In this document: positions 63,045 to 64,000 of the stretch, piece after piece | Layout: every line of letters starts with the position of its first letter | Numbering within the stretch: the stretch's first letter is position 1 | Assembly (NCBI GenBank): GCA_963778895.1 | Contig: CAVZVZ010000002.1 | Location: forward strand, 945,646-1,009,645 | DNA from: CAVZVZ01 sp963778895 | Lineage (GTDB): Bacteria > Actinomycetota > Acidimicrobiia > Acidimicrobiales > Acidimicrobilacustridaceae | Direction: 5' to 3' | Length of the DNA stretch: 64,000 nt | Made by a program: the position numbers and the translations under genes | The notes under the pieces: model-generated | The model's database searches: none | What the model saw: the letters and a program-made list of their open reading frames with translations, nothing else | Told to the model about the DNA's origin: nothing

Positions 63045-64000
63045 GTGGCGATCCAGCCGAGTAGGGACGAGTTCCACAAGCTGGCTCGTGACTTCACGGT
63101 CGTGCCGGTGTGGCGTGAGCTGCTGGCCGATCTCATCACCCCGGTTGCGGCCTTCGCACGGTTGACCCGCGACAACGAGCCGGGCTTCCTGCTCGAGTCG
63201 GTCGAGCATGGTGAGCGATGGAGCCGATGGTCTTTCGTAGGTCGGCGCGCCGCGGCCACGTTCGTGGCGCGGGGACGTGAGGTCACGGTCGACAACCGAG
63301 TGCCCGACGGGATCCGGCTCGACGACGGCATCCTCACGGCAGTCGACGGTGTGCTCGAGCGCTACCGGTCGCCTCAACTCGACGACCTGCCGCCGCTGCA
63401 CGGCGGGCTCATGGGGTATCTCGGTTACGACGTCGTGCGTGAGGTCGAGCACCTCCCGGATGTTCCGGACGACGACACCGGCTATCCCGACGCGGTCCTG
63501 TCGATCATCGGTGAGCTCGCGGCCTTCGATCACTTCCGTCAACGAGTGACGTTGATCTCGAACGCGTTCATCCCCCCGGGCGCGAGCGACGACGAGTTGG
63601 ATCAGGTGTACGACGAAGCGGTCGAGCGGCTCGAACAACTCGCCGCCGATGGCTCCCGGCCGTTGCCCGAGCCGTTGGTCGAGCCGCCCTTGGTCGACGA
63701 CGAGCTACCCGTTGTGCAGTCGTCGATGGGCGCGGGCGCGTACCGGGGTGCGGTCGAGGTGGCCAAGGAACACATCCTGGCCGGCGACGTCTTCCAGGTG
63801 GTGTTGGCGCAGCGGTTCGCGTTCGATCTCGACGCCGACCCGTTCGACTACTACCGGGTGCTGCGACAGGTGAACCCCAGCCCGTACATGTACTTCGTGC
63901 GGCTGCCCGAGCTCACGATCGTCGGGTCGTCGCCCGAGCCGATGGTGAAGCTCGAAGGCGACACCGTCATCTCGCGACCGATTGCGGGCACGTGCGCCCC
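63045..64000 (+). CDS. trpE: Anthranilate synthase component I, 5' part
   Basis: First enzyme of tryptophan synthesis, cut by the window end after about 318 codons. LLESVEHGERWSRWSFVG is the tryptophan-binding region with its LLES motif; MGYLGYDVVREVE, ILAGDVFQVVLAQRF and SPEPMVKLEGDTVISRPIAGT follow. The last codons read GTCAP where GTRPRG is expected, so an indel may lie at about 63990. GTG 63045 is 2 bases after hisI, linking histidine and tryptophan genes. Confidence 0.93.
   Translation, partial: MAIQPSRDEFHKLARDFTVVPVWRELLADLITPVAAFARLTRDNEPGFLLESVEHGERWSRWSFVGRRAAATFVARGREVTVDNRVPDGIRLDDGILTAVDGVLERYRSPQLDDLPPLHGGLMGYLGYDVVREVEHLPDVPDDDTGYPDAVLSIIGELAAFDHFRQRVTLISNAFIPPGASDDELDQVYDEAVERLEQLAADGSRPLPEPLVEPPLVDDELPVVQSSMGAGAYRGAVEVAKEHILAGDVFQVVLAQRFAFDLDADPFDYYRVLRQVNPSPYMYFVRLPELTIVGSSPEPMVKLEGDTVISRPIAGTCA

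Overview
The window is high-GC DNA from an actinomycete, most likely an uncultured Acidimicrobiia-type member of Actinomycetota. The gene set supports this: SepF and DivIVA beside ftsZ with no ftsA, a mycothiol synthase (mshD), a proteasome activator (bpa), an F420-type luciferase-like oxidoreductase, a menaquinone pathway, a single HisA that in this phylum usually also serves tryptophan synthesis, and DUF222-HNH and VapBC genes.

Layout. 1-5.4 kb is the tail of the division cluster: ftsQ end, ftsZ, pgeF, yggS, sepF, yggT, divIVA. 5.4-14.5 kb holds ileS, a DksA-like gene, lspA-rluD, an Rrf2 regulator divergent from a phosphodiesterase-like gene, bpa-ABM, an enoyl-CoA hydratase and vapBC. 14.8-25 kb holds dnaE, a flavin/PNPOx-like protein, a TPR protein, a nitroreductase, a methyltransferase, a YyaL-type thioredoxin protein, an SDR and a DUF4234 protein. 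25-29.6 kb holds DUF222-HNH and a PAS4-GGDEF-EAL protein coupled to a NUDIX hydrolase. 29.6-36.1 kb carries menE, menA, menH, menD, menF and menG (menB and menC are not here). 36-43 kb has an Eis-like acetyltransferase, an M50 protease, an acyl-CoA dehydrogenase and an ABC exporter. 43-54.5 kb holds a secreted dimethylformamidase-like protein, FadD, a lipoprotein peptidase, lipid and thioester enzymes, a sugar nucleotidyltransferase, rlmN and mshD. 54.6-64 kb holds nth, a candidate small RNA, hisDCBHA-(membrane protein)-hisF, a GroES-like gene, hisI and the start of trpE.

Two features cut across the whole window. First, many genes that begin a transcription unit have a TANNNT hexamer 6-8 bases before the start codon and no ribosome binding site, which is what leaderless mRNAs look like. 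At menH/menD and at hydrolase/groES the two divergent hexamers overlap on one TA inside an identical 24-bp gap. Second, many conserved and essential genes (ileS, lspA, rlmN, hisF, yggS and others) are broken by single-base frameshifts, concentrated at 2.3-14.5 and 46-54.5 kb, while dnaE, the GGDEF-EAL gene and most of the his genes are intact. I read these breaks as base-calling or assembly indels and annotate each gene across its full span. Downstream genes inside operons are packed tightly, with 4-base ATGA or GTGA stop/start overlaps (pgeF-yggS, lspA-rluD, bpa-ABM, EAL-NUDIX, menF-menG, the two permeases, mshD-rlmN, hisD-C-B). No tRNA, rRNA, CRISPR array or insertion sequence was recognised.
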